Source: Planctomycetota bacterium (GTDB taxonomy: Bacteria > Planctomycetota > Planctomycetia > Pirellulales > Pirellulaceae). From it: a stretch of 14,314 nt of DNA. The translations under genes were made by a program, and so were the position numbers. Positions 14,117-14,314 of the stretch are shown piece after piece; position 1 is the stretch's first letter, and every line of letters starts with the position of its first letter. The notes beneath the pieces are model-generated. The model was not told the origin of the DNA. It made no database searches and saw only the letters and a program-made list of their open reading frames with translations. The DNA is taken from assembly GCA_026692885.1 (NCBI GenBank), contig JAPLNJ010000032.1, forward strand, positions 1 to 14,314, read 5' to 3'.

Positions 14117-14314
14117 ATGCCCCTCCAGCAACTTGGACCCTATCGTATCGAACGTACTCTCGGCCGTGGCGGCATGGGCACGGTTTACGCGGGTGTGCAC
14201 CGCGAGACCGGCGAGCGGGTGGCGATCAAGGTGCTGGCGGAAAGCTTAGCCGCTGATCCGCGGTTTCGGGAACGGTTCCTGGCGGAAGTCGAAACACTGA
14301 AGACGCTTCGGCAT
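14117..14314 (+). CDS. Hanks-type serine/threonine protein kinase, N-terminal fragment (cut by window end)
   Basis: Sixty-six codons are visible from ATG 14117. The glycine-rich ATP loop LGRGGMGTVY is at 15-24, the ATP-anchoring lysine in VAIK is K38, and E57 in FLAEVETL is the probable helix-C glutamate that pairs with it. The frame runs off the window at H66 in the LRH motif, just before the expected core of the kinase domain. Bacterial members phosphorylate Ser/Thr on partner proteins. Planctomycete versions are often fused to WD40, TPR or transmembrane domains, but nothing downstream is visible. There is no clear Shine-Dalgarno. The REP-like hairpin pair lies immediately upstream and may be in its leader. 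Confidence 0.9.
   Translation, partial: MPLQQLGPYRIERTLGRGGMGTVYAGVHRETGERVAIKVLAESLAADPRFRERFLAEVETLKTLRH

Overview
The window looks like a piece of a planctomycete chromosome (Pirellula/Rhodopirellula-like). The evidence is high G+C, long secreted proteins with squalene-cyclase-like and HEAT repeats, a Tat-exported sugar isomerase-like protein, a Uma2-family nuclease, a Hanks-type Ser/Thr kinase, and many hairpin-forming intergenic repeats of the kind I associate with that phylum. The taxonomic call is inference. No rRNA, tRNA, CRISPR array or complete transposase is visible.

Region 1 (about 1-5407, + strand) reads as part of a surface-polysaccharide locus. In order it holds a repeat-filled leader, an APH-fold small-molecule kinase, an NAD-dependent sugar-nucleotide epimerase/dehydratase, a class I SAM methyltransferase, a second methyltransferase that is broken, and a family 2 glycosyltransferase. 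A polytopic flippase-like membrane protein (7449-8873) probably belongs to the same pathway. Between them lies a secreted alpha/alpha-toroid plus HEAT-repeat protein (5660-7303) of unknown role, apparently with its own promoter.

The strongest observation is in the second methyltransferase (3248-4422). A 174-bp non-coding palindromic element (3530-3703) with perfect 14-bp terminal inverted repeats sits inside it, flanked by the 5-bp direct repeat TCGAT. Removing the element plus one TCGAT restores a single in-frame 331-codon methyltransferase, so this is a readable MITE-type insertion that inactivated the gene.

Region 2 (about 8874-11600) is a secreted glycoside hydrolase family 2 enzyme with a C-terminal F5/8C (discoidin/CBM32-like) domain and a clear Shine-Dalgarno. 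Region 3 (11601-12885) is a Uma2 nuclease gene bracketed by repeat-dense DNA: a 121-bp nested palindrome with two hairpins on one side, and a 171-bp nested palindrome plus extra hairpins on the other. Region 4 (12886-14314) has a divergent pair: a Tat-signal hydroxypyruvate-isomerase-like TIM barrel on the minus strand and the first 66 codons of a Ser/Thr protein kinase on the plus strand. A two-hairpin REP-like element lies between them. In two separate elements (11649-11694 and 14025-14083) the paired hairpins are inverted near-copies whose differences are compensatory, which points to selection on the folded stem.
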